Shown here: positions 27,937 through 36,770 of the stretch, in pieces
How the letters are laid out: each line of letters begins with the position of its first letter
How positions within the stretch are numbered: position 1 is the first letter of the stretch
Source of the DNA: Bacteroidales bacterium
GTDB lineage: Bacteria > Bacteroidota > Bacteroidia > Bacteroidales > VadinHA17
Direction: 5' to 3'
DNA length: 64,000 nt
NCBI GenBank assembly: GCA_016715075.1
Contig: JADKBK010000009.1
Coordinates: 169,375 to 233,374, forward strand
Translations under genes and position numbers: made by a program
Notes under the pieces: model-generated
The model's input: the letters and a program-made list of their open reading frames with translations, nothing else
The model's database searches: none
Told to the model about the DNA's origin: nothing

Positions 27937-28412
27937 CCTGCTGAATCAGAATTATGGCAGGGAACTGAAACAGAATCGTTACCATGTGATCTGCCTTCAT
28001 AAAAATGATGCCTCCGGTAATGTGAAGTATCATCCCTGTGACCCTGCCGGTTATGCTGCAACATCTTTTGTCTTCTTTCATCAAGCTCTTTCAGACGAAC
28101 GATCTGATCCCGCGACAGGTAAGTGTCAATCTCCCTGTGGAAATCCTGCATATTTGAATCAAGCTCTTTCCGGTAAGTACTCTGAAGTTCACCGTTGATC
28201 CTGGCATATTTATCGAGTACCTGATCAATTTTAGCTTTTTGTGCATCGTCAGGTTGAATGGCACGATAGAATCCTTCACGGAACCTCTCCTCCGAGAAAA
28301 ATACTCTGACGGGATTTAGTTTATGGTTCCTGATCTGAGCAGAGGTAAGCATACCCAGAACGAATCCGATGAGCAGGGTGACAAGAATGATTAATACTGG
28401 TTTTGTTTTCAT
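27912..28412 (-). CDS. Periplasmic CpxP/Spy-like (heavy-metal sensor) protein
   Basis: A 166-residue protein with an N-terminal membrane or signal helix (PVLIILVTLLIGFVLGMLTSA) and a helical domain (RFREGFYRAIQPDDAQKAKI, LKELDERRQKML) of the Spy/CpxP/CnrX type, followed by a His/Arg/Ser-rich tail (HRDDTSHYRRHHFYEG). Such proteins sit in the periplasm and sense misfolded protein or metals. It is the third gene of a sigma factor, small membrane protein, CpxP-like set, six bases after its neighbour, so it may relay an envelope signal to the sigma factor. The ligand is unknown. The His-rich tail could bind metal; that is only suggestive. Confidence 0.75.
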   Translation of the reverse strand: MKTKPVLIILVTLLIGFVLGMLTSAQIRNHKLNPVRVFFSEERFREGFYRAIQPDDAQKAKIDQVLDKYARINGELQSTYRKELDSNMQDFHREIDTYLSRDQIVRLKELDERRQKMLQHNRQGHRDDTSHYRRHHFYEGRSHGNDSVSVPCHNSDSAGQSIINSR

Positions 28413-28418
28413 TTTAAA

Positions 28419-28772
28419 TTATTTTCCCGTTAACAGACAGACTATGGACTCATCATAATTATCTCTGAGGCCAAGGAACGAATCGACTGAGAATGATCCC
28501 TCCATTAAAAAGATTGAAATAAGAAGCAGAATAATAGCTGCAACACCTGATATAGCTATGCTCCTGAAGGCAAAGTTCATATTTCTGATAAATTCAATTT
28601 CTCCTTTTACTTTTAATGCCACAGGGAATATTCTGTCTAAAACAGAATCTCTTATACCACTGTCAAAATCAAAACTGACCCCTTCAAGTTCGAGTCTGGC
28701 GGAAATTGCCTTTGAATCAGAATCTGGTGATAATGAGTCTATTATTAGTGTTTTTACCTCTGAAGGATTCAT
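28419..28772 (-). CDS. Small single-pass membrane protein, possible anti-sigma factor
   Basis: A 117-residue protein without a recognised domain: about 68 soluble residues, one transmembrane helix (IAISGVAAIILLLISIFLM) and a short tail. It starts at the last base of the ECF sigma stop and is followed by the CpxP-like gene. Size, topology and position are those of a single-helix anti-sigma factor that would hold the sigma factor at the inner membrane, but I see no zinc-finger or other signature, so the role is inferred from context. Confidence 0.55.
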   Translation of the reverse strand: MNPSEVKTLIIDSLSPDSDSKAISARLELEGVSFDFDSGIRDSVLDRIFPVALKVKGEIEFIRNMNFAFRSIAISGVAAIILLLISIFLMEGSFSVDSFLGLRDNYDESIVCLLTGK

Positions 28773-29335
28773 TACTGTAAATTTTTCAATATAATTCTTA
28801 ATTGCTCCTGAGCCCTGTATAACCGTGACAGAACTGTTCCAACCGGAAGATCAAGTATCTCTGCCGTTTCTTTTGTCGAATATCCCTGCAGCATTCTCAT
28901 TGTCACAACTATTCTGAAGTCAGGGTTAAGAGCCATCAATGCTTTGTTCACTATTTCTATGGTATCCTTCCTCTCTCCTGAATCAAGGCCAGGAATTTCG
29001 AGGGCATTTATTTCATCATCAGCTTTTTGTGAAAACATTGAAAAAACTCTTTTCCTCCTCTTTAATTCATTCAGAGTCAGATTTACTGCTATTTTCTGAA
29101 TATATGTTGACAATTTTGAATCACCACGGAAATCTGACAACGAATAGAATAATCTGATAAAAACCTCCTGTCCTATATCCTCAGCGGAAGCAGAGTCTCC
29201 AAGCATGCCTTTAACTGTACGCGCAACCATTTTGCGATAACTATCCATTATTGCCCCAAATGCATTCCTGTCGCCTTCAATGGAAGCCTTTATGAGTTCT
29301 TTTTCACTAAGATTGCGGTACGATTCAGTGACCAT
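28772..29335 (-). CDS. ECF RNA polymerase sigma factor
   Basis: A 187-residue sigma-70 family factor of the extracytoplasmic-function group. Region 2 is DRNAFGAIMDSYRKMV to FRGDSKLSTYIQKIAVNLTL, with the usual DIGQEVFIRLF core. Region 4 is a helix-turn-helix, LQGYSTKETAEILDLPVGTV followed by LSRLYRAQEQL. Regions 1 and 3 are absent, as expected. It overlaps the small membrane protein gene by one base and heads the three-gene set with the CpxP-like protein. The regulon is unknown; many such systems autoregulate. Confidence 0.93.
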   Translation of the reverse strand: MVTESYRNLSEKELIKASIEGDRNAFGAIMDSYRKMVARTVKGMLGDSASAEDIGQEVFIRLFYSLSDFRGDSKLSTYIQKIAVNLTLNELKRRKRVFSMFSQKADDEINALEIPGLDSGERKDTIEIVNKALMALNPDFRIVVTMRMLQGYSTKETAEILDLPVGTVLSRLYRAQEQLRIILKNLQ

Positions 29336-29431
29336 ACTTCATAGATATAGACAATCGCGGAAGCGCTATTATTCCCGGGGGCAATTATTTTAGCATTTCA
29401 GGGATAACTCTCCCTGATAACAAGAGTGAGT

Positions 29432-31504
29432 TTATTTTTGAAGCAGAGTACCGGCATCATCCACCAGCTTAATCTCATAGTCTTTTGTATATCGGATGAG
29501 GAAGAGGTTTTTATTTTCAAATCCGTCTCCGGCAGATTTACATTTAAAATCGTAGTCGGTCTGAAGCAGATCCGGGTGATGCATTTCAGGATGGCTGACA
29601 AACTCTTTTCCATAAATAGCCAGACCGCTCATGAAATAGTAAGCGATGTCATATCCCTGCCAGGCATAGCTTTTCTCATTGGGTTCAGTCAGAAATTTCT
29701 GCCTGAAATCTGCATTGAACTGTTTTATGTCACTCCTTGTATAATCTACCCAGTAAGGAGAATACAACATAAGATCGAGTGCGAAGAAGTACTTAGGATC
29801 AAGATTGTCAATATCCCTCATGGCAGGATAGCCGAACACTTTTATATCAAATCTTCTGGAAAGGCTATGCAGATCGATCATGGTTTCACTGATAACAGGG
29901 AGGTCTTCGGAGGCAATGATGACTATATTTTCTGACCGGTCAGAAAGGGCATGACTGAGCCTGTTAATTGAGTCATTATCAAACATTGACCTGCTGTAAA
30001 AAAGAAGCTCTCTGAACCTAATATCCTCGTAAGGCATCCTGGAGCTAAGTTCCGAGATAATGAGTTTTTTGAAGCGGTTAACGTCTTCATCGGTCCCGAG
30101 TGTATCAGAATGTATGAATATGAAATTATTATCAGGGTACCCGCCTAACGTTTCAACAAGAGCCTGCTGGGCGACCTCAAGTGATGAACTGGCAAGGAAC
30201 AGGTCAGGATTACCTGACAAAATGGTGTTATCGAACAGCGGAACCGGAGATACAACAGGTATTCCCAGATCTTTTGCATAAGCTGCAACCAATGAAAGAT
30301 TATGTGAATAGACAGGCCCGATAATAAGATCCATTCCTTCAAGCTTCCGCGCCTTGATTAATTTCATTATTTCAACTGTATCGCCCTTGATATCATAGGT
30401 ATGAAGATTTATACTCATGCCAAGGGACCGGAGAGTATCAGCGGCAAGAAGGACTCCCTGGTACATTTCAATAAAATCGAGGCTCCCCGGGTAAATCCAG
30501 TCGTCGTTTCTCCTGGTGACTTTCACTGTTTTCTTCCCTTTAACAGCCTTGGATGAATCTGCCTCTGAACGGCTGCTGTTTTCCTTCAGATAAAACGGAA
30601 GGAGAACCGCAACATCCATAGATCCTGAAAGGTTTGTGACAGGGGTAAATCCTGCGGGTCTCTCTGCCTGTTTGAATGGAATCTCCTCAACTGCGGGAAC
30701 CACTTCAACAGCAACAGGTACCTCAACTGATTTGGTCTGATTCATTGCGCCCGGGACTTTGAGGGAATCTCCAACCTGAGGAAATCTCACATCGCGGTTT
30801 GCCTTCCTCAAGACTCTTACTGAGAGTCCGTATTGATCAGCGATTGATGATAGTGATTCACCGCTTTTTACCTTATGATAAATAAAGCCGGTTCCCTCCT
30901 CCTGCTGCTGTTGCTGCTCCTGTCTCTGCATCGGCAACTGTTTCTCTTCCTTTACCTCGACATTCGCCTGTGGTCTGACCGGCTCATCAAACTGCTGCCT
31001 GCTTGTCATAAAATCTTTCCGCGGAACGGCTATTTCCATGCCAACAGATAATTTTGTGATATCAATTCCGGGATTACTCCGGATTATATCATTCTCAGAT
31101 ACATCATATGTTTTCGAGAGGAAATATATAGTCTCACCCGGTTTAAGATTATGGTAAATAAATTTTGATTCATCATGGTTAGTCTTTGTACCATTTGGCT
31201 GAGAAACAGCTGATTCAGAAACAGGCTTAACAGGTATACGAAGGGTTTGTCCTTCATTGAGTCCGTACACTGCAGGCGGATTCTCTTTAGTCAGGTCCTC
31301 AACAGTAATCCCGTATGCCTTTGAAATGGAATAGGCAGTTTCGCCTTTTTTGACCTGGTGGATATAATATGGAACTCCTGCAATAACCATTTTATCCTTT
31401 GATCTTTCAACAGCGACCTGCGACCAGGCACTTTGACTGAAAATCAGCAGAATTATTGCTGCAGGAATAGCTTTAATCAAATTTTTAATTTTCATTTCTG
31501 ACAT
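29432..31504 (-). CDS. LysM-repeat protein with periplasmic-binding-protein domain
   Basis: A 690-residue exported protein with signal segment AIPAAIILLIFSQSAWSQ. Three LysM domains follow (IHQVKKGETAYSISKAYGI, YHNLKPGETIYFLSKTYDV, YHKVKSGESLSSIADQYGL) with a Gln/Glu-rich linker, then a ~350-residue type 1 periplasmic-binding fold (MDVAVLLPFYL, LDLIIGPVYSHN, FIFIHSDTLG, VIIASEDLPV). LysM binds peptidoglycan, while the second part resembles LpoA or amino-acid-binding receptors. No transporter genes are nearby, so a structural or wall-synthesis role is at least as likely as ligand uptake. It begins 15 bases after purC and may be co-transcribed with it. Confidence 0.85.
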   Translation of the reverse strand: MSEMKIKNLIKAIPAAIILLIFSQSAWSQVAVERSKDKMVIAGVPYYIHQVKKGETAYSISKAYGITVEDLTKENPPAVYGLNEGQTLRIPVKPVSESAVSQPNGTKTNHDESKFIYHNLKPGETIYFLSKTYDVSENDIIRSNPGIDITKLSVGMEIAVPRKDFMTSRQQFDEPVRPQANVEVKEEKQLPMQRQEQQQQQEEGTGFIYHKVKSGESLSSIADQYGLSVRVLRKANRDVRFPQVGDSLKVPGAMNQTKSVEVPVAVEVVPAVEEIPFKQAERPAGFTPVTNLSGSMDVAVLLPFYLKENSSRSEADSSKAVKGKKTVKVTRRNDDWIYPGSLDFIEMYQGVLLAADTLRSLGMSINLHTYDIKGDTVEIMKLIKARKLEGMDLIIGPVYSHNLSLVAAYAKDLGIPVVSPVPLFDNTILSGNPDLFLASSSLEVAQQALVETLGGYPDNNFIFIHSDTLGTDEDVNRFKKLIISELSSRMPYEDIRFRELLFYSRSMFDNDSINRLSHALSDRSENIVIIASEDLPVISETMIDLHSLSRRFDIKVFGYPAMRDIDNLDPKYFFALDLMLYSPYWVDYTRSDIKQFNADFRQKFLTEPNEKSYAWQGYDIAYYFMSGLAIYGKEFVSHPEMHHPDLLQTDYDFKCKSAGDGFENKNLFLIRYTKDYEIKLVDDAGTLLQK

Positions 31505-31519
31505 CAGTCTTTTACCAGT

Positions 31520-32467
31520 TTAAATAGTTTTAAGAAAAGTCCTGCAGTTTTTTTCAATTCTCTCAGGGACATTTGAGATATCCGCCTTAATGAATTTTTC
31601 TCCGGTGATCTTCTCATAAAGCTCTATATATCTTTCAGATACCTCATTCACAAACTCATCTGTCATTTCCGGAACCGTTTGTCCGTGTTGTCCCTGAAAA
31701 CCATGGGACATCAGCCATTCCCTCACGAATTCCTTAGAGAGTTGTTTCTGAGGCAAACCCTTGTCAAATCTTTCCTGGTACTCATCAGAATAAAAATAGC
31801 GTGAAGAGTCCGGAGTATTGATCTCATCAATCAGATAGATTTTCCCATCTTTTTTTCCAAATTCATATTTTGTATCCACCAGAATAAGGCCATGTTTAGC
31901 GGCTATCTCTGATCCTCTTCTGAAAACCTCCATAGTATATTCCTCGATAAGCCTGTATTCCTTTTCAGGAACCAGTCCGCTACTGAGAATCTCAGCTCTT
32001 GTAATATCTTCATCATGCTTACCCTGTTCCGCTTTTGTGGTAGGAGTAATAATTGGTTTGTCAAACCTCTGATGTTCCTTCATACCATCAGGTATTTTAA
32101 TACCGCAGATCTCTTTACCCTCCTTGTATGTACGCCATGAACTGCCTGTAAGATAGGCTCTGACGATCATTTCAACAGGATATGGTTCGCATTTGTGTCC
32201 AAATGTAACTGTCGGATCAGGGGTTGCAATCTTCCAGTTAGGAACAATATCGCTGGTAGCGTCAAGGAATTTAGCAGCTATCTGATTAAGCACCTGTCCC
32301 TTGTAGGGAATACCTTTCGGCAGGACAACATCAAATGCAGAAATTCTGTCTGATACGATCATCAGAAGATAGTTGTCGTTAATGTTATATACATCTCTTA
32401 CTTTTCCCTTATAAATACTTTTCTGACCAGGGAAGCTGTAATTTGAACTCAAAATTGTCTTGACCAT
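31520..32467 (-). CDS. purC: Phosphoribosylaminoimidazole-succinocarboxamide synthase
   Basis: A 315-residue SAICAR synthetase, joining CAIR and aspartate with ATP in de novo purine synthesis. Family motifs are clear: GKVRDVYNINDNYLLMIVSD, RISAFDVVLPKGIPYKG, EMIVRAYLTGSSW, LILVDTKYEFGK and LIDEINTPDSSRYF. The length is that of the longer form common in Bacteroidota. It lies between phoH and the LysM gene on the same strand with short gaps (22 and 15 bases), suggesting a small operon. Confidence 0.96.
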   Translation of the reverse strand: MVKTILSSNYSFPGQKSIYKGKVRDVYNINDNYLLMIVSDRISAFDVVLPKGIPYKGQVLNQIAAKFLDATSDIVPNWKIATPDPTVTFGHKCEPYPVEMIVRAYLTGSSWRTYKEGKEICGIKIPDGMKEHQRFDKPIITPTTKAEQGKHDEDITRAEILSSGLVPEKEYRLIEEYTMEVFRRGSEIAAKHGLILVDTKYEFGKKDGKIYLIDEINTPDSSRYFYSDEYQERFDKGLPQKQLSKEFVREWLMSHGFQGQHGQTVPEMTDEFVNEVSERYIELYEKITGEKFIKADISNVPERIEKNCRTFLKTI

Positions 32468-32489
32468 ATCTTTAAATTTTAAAATTTTA

Positions 32490-33476
32490 CTAATTCTTCC
32501 TCTGCGGTTCTCTGTGTATTATCTGCGGTTCACTCTCTTCATCCTCATAAGCCCTAACTATTCTCTTCACCAGCTTGTGCCGTACAATATCTCTTTCATC
32601 AAATTTAATTATTGATATGCCTTCAATACCCGAGAGAATTCTCATAGCCTGCAAAAGACCTGATTCATTCTTTCGGGGAAGGTCAATCTGTGTTGTGTCG
32701 CCTGTCATAATGAACTTTGAATTCACTCCCATCCTTGTAAGGAACATCTTCAGCTGGCTGATTGTTGCATTCTGAGCTTCATCAAGGATAACAAAAGCAT
32801 TTTCCAGGGTTCTTCCGCGCATAAATGCAAGAGGTGCAATCTGAACTGTACCATCTTCAATCCATGTCTCCAGCTTTTTGAAAGGCAGCATATCGTGAAG
32901 CGCATCATATAGCGGTTGAAGATAAGGATCCAGCTTTTCCTTCATGTCTCCGGGAAGGAATCCAAGCCGTTCACCAGCTTCAACTGCCGGACGGGTCAGA
33001 ATAATCTTTTTAACTTCGCGTTCCTTTAAAGATCTTACAGCAAGAGCAATAGATGTATATGTCTTTCCTGTACCGGCGGGTCCTTCAGCAATTATCAGGT
33101 CATGCGATTTATAATCATTTACCAGCTGAACCTGGTTTACAGTGCGCGCCCTGACCGGTTTGCCGCTCGTCCCAAAGACTATTACGCTCTCAAAGGCTCC
33201 CTCCGAAGCTGATTTCATATGTTCAGCATCGAAGAAATACTTCTCAATGTCTTCTTCGTCAAGTCTGTGATATTTCTGGTAGTATTCAACCAGTTCATTG
33301 AACTTCTCGGCAAAAACAGTGATCTCAGCTTCTTCTCCCATACATTTTATCTCATTGCCCCTGGCCATGATCTTAATTTTAGGGAAAAAACTTCGGATTT
33401 TATCAAGCAGAGAATTATTAGTGCCGAAAAAGACAACCGGATCAATATCCTCAAGAAATATTAGTATCTCTGTCAT
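32490..33476 (-). CDS. phoH: PhoH family ATPase
   Basis: A 328-residue PhoH-like protein. Walker A is EGPAGTGKTYTSIALA and Walker B is AFVILDEAQNAT, followed by MTGDTTQIDLP and a KH-like N-terminal part with a Glu/Asp-rich linker. The family is associated with RNA metabolism (near ybeY in many genomes) and phosphate stress; the exact activity is not settled. It is transcribed leftwards into purC and diverges from the SAM hydrolase gene. Confidence 0.93.
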   Translation of the reverse strand: MTEILIFLEDIDPVVFFGTNNSLLDKIRSFFPKIKIMARGNEIKCMGEEAEITVFAEKFNELVEYYQKYHRLDEEDIEKYFFDAEHMKSASEGAFESVIVFGTSGKPVRARTVNQVQLVNDYKSHDLIIAEGPAGTGKTYTSIALAVRSLKEREVKKIILTRPAVEAGERLGFLPGDMKEKLDPYLQPLYDALHDMLPFKKLETWIEDGTVQIAPLAFMRGRTLENAFVILDEAQNATISQLKMFLTRMGVNSKFIMTGDTTQIDLPRKNESGLLQAMRILSGIEGISIIKFDERDIVRHKLVKRIVRAYEDEESEPQIIHREPQRKN

Positions 33477-33487
33477 TAAATATCACA

Positions 33488-33495
33488 CAAATTTA
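33488..33495 (-). promoter_or_regulatory. Possible -7 box of phoH
   Basis: TAAATTTG on the minus strand matches TAnnTTTG but lies only 12 bases from the phoH start codon and has no well-spaced -33 element. It would give an almost leaderless transcript. Confidence 0.25.
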
Positions 33496-33598
33496 TTATC
33501 TGATCTGTCAATTGTTACATAAATATACAATATGACAAAAAGTTCAAAAAAAAAATCAATGAACACTGCAAAGTAAGTTTATTTTTTGCTTAGAAGAT

Positions 33599-33606
33599 TA
33601 TCTTTG
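33599..33606 (+). promoter_or_regulatory. Putative -7 box of the SAM hydrolase/mazG genes
   Basis: TATCTTTG, an exact TAnnTTTG match, 16 bases before the start codon at 33623. No TTTG at the usual distance upstream, so the call rests on the -7 box alone. Confidence 0.4.
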
Positions 33607-33622
33607 TTACAAGTTTTTTCAT

Positions 33623-34417
33623 ATGCCGGTAGTAACATTAACAACAGAATGGAAGCCCGATGATATCTATAATGGAATCATTAAAGGAAAACTAAGCAGG
33701 ATGTGCCCCGGGATCGTTATTATTGACAATGCCGGAAGTATACCTCCATTCAATATCTCGCTGGCTTCATTCATAATCAGGAATACCTACAATAATTACC
33801 CAAAGGGTTCGGTACATATAATCTGTGTACACTCAGAGGCCGGTAAAGATCAGGAATATCTTATAGTTTCTGCGAGGGATCATTTCTTTATTGGTACAGA
33901 CAATGGAATATTCAACCTGATTCTTAATTCCGAGCCTGATGATGCAGTGAGAATTGATCACGAGGGTGATCCTGATGAACTTGAAATTTTTGCCAGGGCA
34001 GCATCTGATATCATTTCCGGTAAAAAGCCTTATGAACTCGGAACCAAGATAACAAGTATTGCAGAGAGAGTCCCTCTCAGGGCTACAATAGATAAAGATG
34101 TAATTATTGGAAGCATTATATTCATAGACTCATATGGCAACGCCATCTCAAATATTACAAGGGAGGTTTTCTACAGGGTCTTCGAAAATAAGGGTTTCAG
34201 GATACAGATCCAGAGTAATAAAAACTATACTGAACAGATCTCCCGGAGATATAGTGATGTTCCGGTCGGAGATATGCTTGCTAAATTCAACCAGATTGAT
34301 CTCCTTGAAATCTCAATTAACGGCGCTGATGTCTCTGAATTGCTGGGTCTTAATGTAGGATCAGTAGTAAGGATTGATCTTGCACACAAGGCAGCAGCTC
34401 CAAATAAACTTTTTTAA
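33623..34417 (+). CDS. SAM hydroxide adenosyltransferase (DUF62 family)
   Basis: A 264-residue protein of the DUF62 family, whose members hydrolyse S-adenosylmethionine to adenosine and methionine or act as SAM-dependent halogenases. It begins VVTLTTEWKPDDIYNGIIKG, the position of the TTDFG motif, here TTEW. It has IDNAGSIPPFNISLASFII, VHIICVHSEAG, FFIGTDNGIFNLIL and IIFIDSYGNAISNI in the family order. The Asp of TTDFG being Glu, and the Trp next to it, are atypical. No halogenase loop is evident, so a hydrolase is likelier. It is 12 bases upstream of mazG. Confidence 0.85.
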   Translation: MPVVTLTTEWKPDDIYNGIIKGKLSRMCPGIVIIDNAGSIPPFNISLASFIIRNTYNNYPKGSVHIICVHSEAGKDQEYLIVSARDHFFIGTDNGIFNLILNSEPDDAVRIDHEGDPDELEIFARAASDIISGKKPYELGTKITSIAERVPLRATIDKDVIIGSIIFIDSYGNAISNITREVFYRVFENKGFRIQIQSNKNYTEQISRRYSDVPVGDMLAKFNQIDLLEISINGADVSELLGLNVGSVVRIDLAHKAAAPNKLF

Positions 34418-34429
34418 CAATAACCAGGA

Positions 34430-35239
34430 ATGAATGACAGGGATAAAAGTCTGGAAGAGTTTAACAGACTTCTGAATATTATTGATGAACTCAGGGTCAA
34501 ATGCCCGTGGGATATGAAGCAAACCAACGAAAGTCTCAGAAAGCTTACAATTGAGGAGACATATGAACTGGCTGATTCAATTTTTTCCGGCAACGATGAA
34601 GGTATCAGGAATGAGCTCGGTGATCTAATGCTTCACATAGTCTTTTATGCCAGGATTGGTACGGAAAAAGGAGCCTTCTCGATGGCAGACGTACTTGAAG
34701 GCATCAATAACAAACTGATCTACAGGCATCCTCATGTCTTCGGTGATGTAAAGGTTTCCGGAGCATCGCAGGTTGAAGAAAACTGGGAGCAGCTGAAGAT
34801 CAGGGAAAATAACGGATATAAACCAGTCCTCTCAGGCGTACCCTCATCACTGCCGGCGATAATAAAGGCAAACAGGGTACAGGAAAAGGTAAGAGGCGTT
34901 GGATTCGACTGGGAAAACCGCGAGCAGATATGGGATAAAGTGCTTGAAGAGATAAATGAACTTAAGGAAGAGATAAAAAAACGGGATACGGAAACAATAG
35001 AATCGGAACTGGGGGATGTGCTTTTTTCCATTATCAACGCTTCACGTCTTTATGGAATTGATCCCGAAGCAGCCCTTGAAAAGACGAACAGAAAATTCAT
35101 AAAGCGCTTCAATTACCTTGAGAAGGAGACTCTTATAAAAGGAATTTCACTGAAAGAGATGAGCCTCGATGATATGAATATTATCTGGGAAGAGGCCAAA
35201 AAGGAGGATTACATTAAGAACGATAGCGCGGATCTCTGA
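34430..35239 (+). CDS. mazG: Nucleoside triphosphate pyrophosphohydrolase MazG
   Basis: A 269-residue house-cleaning NTP pyrophosphatase with two MazG domains. The first has KCPWDMKQTNESLRKLTIEE with the metal-binding EETYELAD and NELGDLMLHIVFYARI; the second has EINELKEEIKKRDTETIE with SELGDVLFSIINASRL. The conserved RVQEKVRGVGFDW link is present. It converts NTPs, including non-canonical ones, to NMPs and pyrophosphate. It is co-directional with the SAM hydrolase, with a 12-base gap, suggesting one transcript. Confidence 0.95.
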   Translation: MNDRDKSLEEFNRLLNIIDELRVKCPWDMKQTNESLRKLTIEETYELADSIFSGNDEGIRNELGDLMLHIVFYARIGTEKGAFSMADVLEGINNKLIYRHPHVFGDVKVSGASQVEENWEQLKIRENNGYKPVLSGVPSSLPAIIKANRVQEKVRGVGFDWENREQIWDKVLEEINELKEEIKKRDTETIESELGDVLFSIINASRLYGIDPEAALEKTNRKFIKRFNYLEKETLIKGISLKEMSLDDMNIIWEEAKKEDYIKNDSADL

Positions 35240-35314
35240 TCCATGCCTGTTTATAATGTTTGTATTTATTCCGGCACGGATCGCAGATCGCGCCAGCGGC
35301 AGAATGAATTTTAC

Positions 35315-35336
35315 AGGGACAGGCCGCGACCTGACC
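35315..35336. repeat. GGGACAGG-type palindrome (copy 1)
   Basis: GGGACAGGCCGCGACCTGACC just after the speB-like stop. It shares the core GGGACAGG-yCGC-rACCTG with the perfect hairpin at 55278-55301, and both lie between convergent genes. The outer arm is imperfect here (GGGAC against GACC). Probably a dispersed intergenic repeat, possibly serving as a terminator. Confidence 0.6.
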
Positions 35337-36181
35337 TTATGTGGCAAATTTGTATGACAACAATTGGTATATTATCTTCGCCGCAATAAAATCCGGTGCC
35401 TTATTTGTTAATGTGGGACATAGTTCAACCACATCAAAACCAACAACATTTCTTTCCTTAATAACGTCCCGCAGAAAGTGCATTATCTCGAAGTATTCGG
35501 GGCCACCAGGTTCCGGAGTACCTGTTGATGGCATAATTGATGGATCGAAGACATCGAGGTCTATTGTAATATAAACGTTTTCAGTAAGTTTCCCTATTGC
35601 TTTCCGGTAGAGTTGCTTGTCGTAAAACAACTGATGTGAATAGAATATCCTGTCGTTCTCTGCAAAGGGAAGCTCTTCAGCCGACATGCTGCGTATTCCA
35701 ACCTGAACTATGGGAGCAAATTCACGGGCTCTTGCCATTGCACAGGCATGGTTGAATTCTGATCCTTCATATTTTTGCCTTAAGTCACCATGGGCATCAA
35801 GCTGAAGTATTGAAAGGTTCTCAAAAGATTCAGAGAATGCTTTAAATGCTCCTATCGGAACGGAGTGATTACCGCCTATGATAACCGGGAATTTATTATC
35901 AGACAGTAACTCTAACGTCCTGTCATATACGGCATTAACTAATTTAAAGGTGTGGTTTTTTCAAGGACCGGATCCACGGTGTGAATTCCCTTCAGATGAG
36001 CCTCTGAAGAGGTCTCAATATCATAAAATTCAAGATTAACCGAGGCTTCAAGAATTGCCTGAGGCCCTTTGTCTGAACCTTTCATCCATGTGCTCGTCTC
36101 GTCATAGGGAACAGGAAGTATGATTATCTCCGATCCGGGATAGTCATAAACTACTTCATTTCCGCCAAAATTTACCGGCAC
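35337..36181 (-). CDS. Agmatinase/arginase family ureohydrolase, one frameshift
   Basis: A ureohydrolase with the binuclear manganese motifs GGNHSVPIG, LDAHGDLR, NHACAMARA and TIDLDVFDPSIMP in order. The start, VNFGGNEVVYDYPGSEIIIL followed by PVPYDETSTWMKGSDKGP, matches agmatinases (SpeB) better than arginases. The frame breaks at the T6 run 35956-35961. Restoring one base gives VLEKNHTFKLVNAVYDRT and a 281-residue protein of near-normal length. It would hydrolyse agmatine to putrescine and urea, but substrate choice cannot be read from sequence alone. It ends inside a GGGACAGG palindrome and lies 18 bases after the DUF5606 gene. Confidence 0.85.
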
Positions 36182-36199
36182 GTGACTAATTATCTGGGG

Positions 36200-36688
36200 T
36201 TACTCGGCTTTGCGCTTCCTGGGACTTTTCTTCTTTTCTTCAACAGGAGCCGCTTCAGTTGGGGAGGCAGCTTCAGTATTATCTTTTGCTTCGGCTTCCG
36301 GCTCCTCTTTATGAAGCATATCGAGTTTATGAAGAATATTATACCAAAGGGCAATTTTCTTCATGTCGCTTACATAAACCTTATCTCTGGAATAATCAGG
36401 TAAAATTTCCTCGAACCAGGCTTTCAGTTTATTTCCATCAGCTTTTGTATCGATGGCAGTTCCTCCGTTTGTCTTTTCAAAAATAATATCAAATACCTTC
36501 CCCAGAGGCACATCCTCCTTTTCGGTAAAAATTGCTATATCTTCAAGAGAACTGACTTTAGCTGAGCCGTAGGCGCTGCTTCTCTTTTTTGTTTCCAGGT
36601 GCTCAACAATAATCGAATTCTTACCCTGGGCTATAAATTTGAAAAGCCCTGGTTCACCCGAAATTGCGAGAAAATCTTTTAAAACCAT
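36200..36688 (-). CDS. DUF5606 domain protein
   Basis: A 162-residue Bacteroidota-specific protein. The conserved part is the first ~125 residues (KDFLAISGEPGLFKFIAQGK, FDIIFEKTNGG, MKKIALWYNILHKLDML). The tail is Glu/Pro/Ala-rich and ends KKKSPRKRKAE, suggesting nucleic-acid contact. No signal peptide. The function is not known. Located between the DnaJ-like and speB-like genes on the same strand. Confidence 0.82.
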   Translation of the reverse strand: MVLKDFLAISGEPGLFKFIAQGKNSIIVEHLETKKRSSAYGSAKVSSLEDIAIFTEKEDVPLGKVFDIIFEKTNGGTAIDTKADGNKLKAWFEEILPDYSRDKVYVSDMKKIALWYNILHKLDMLHKEEPEAEAKDNTEAASPTEAAPVEEKKKSPRKRKAE

Positions 36689-36770
36689 TTTCTATTGTTT
36701 AGTTTGCAAATTTAATCCTTGAATTCTAATGTAAGATTATTATTACGCCTTTTTTGAAATAATTATCAAA

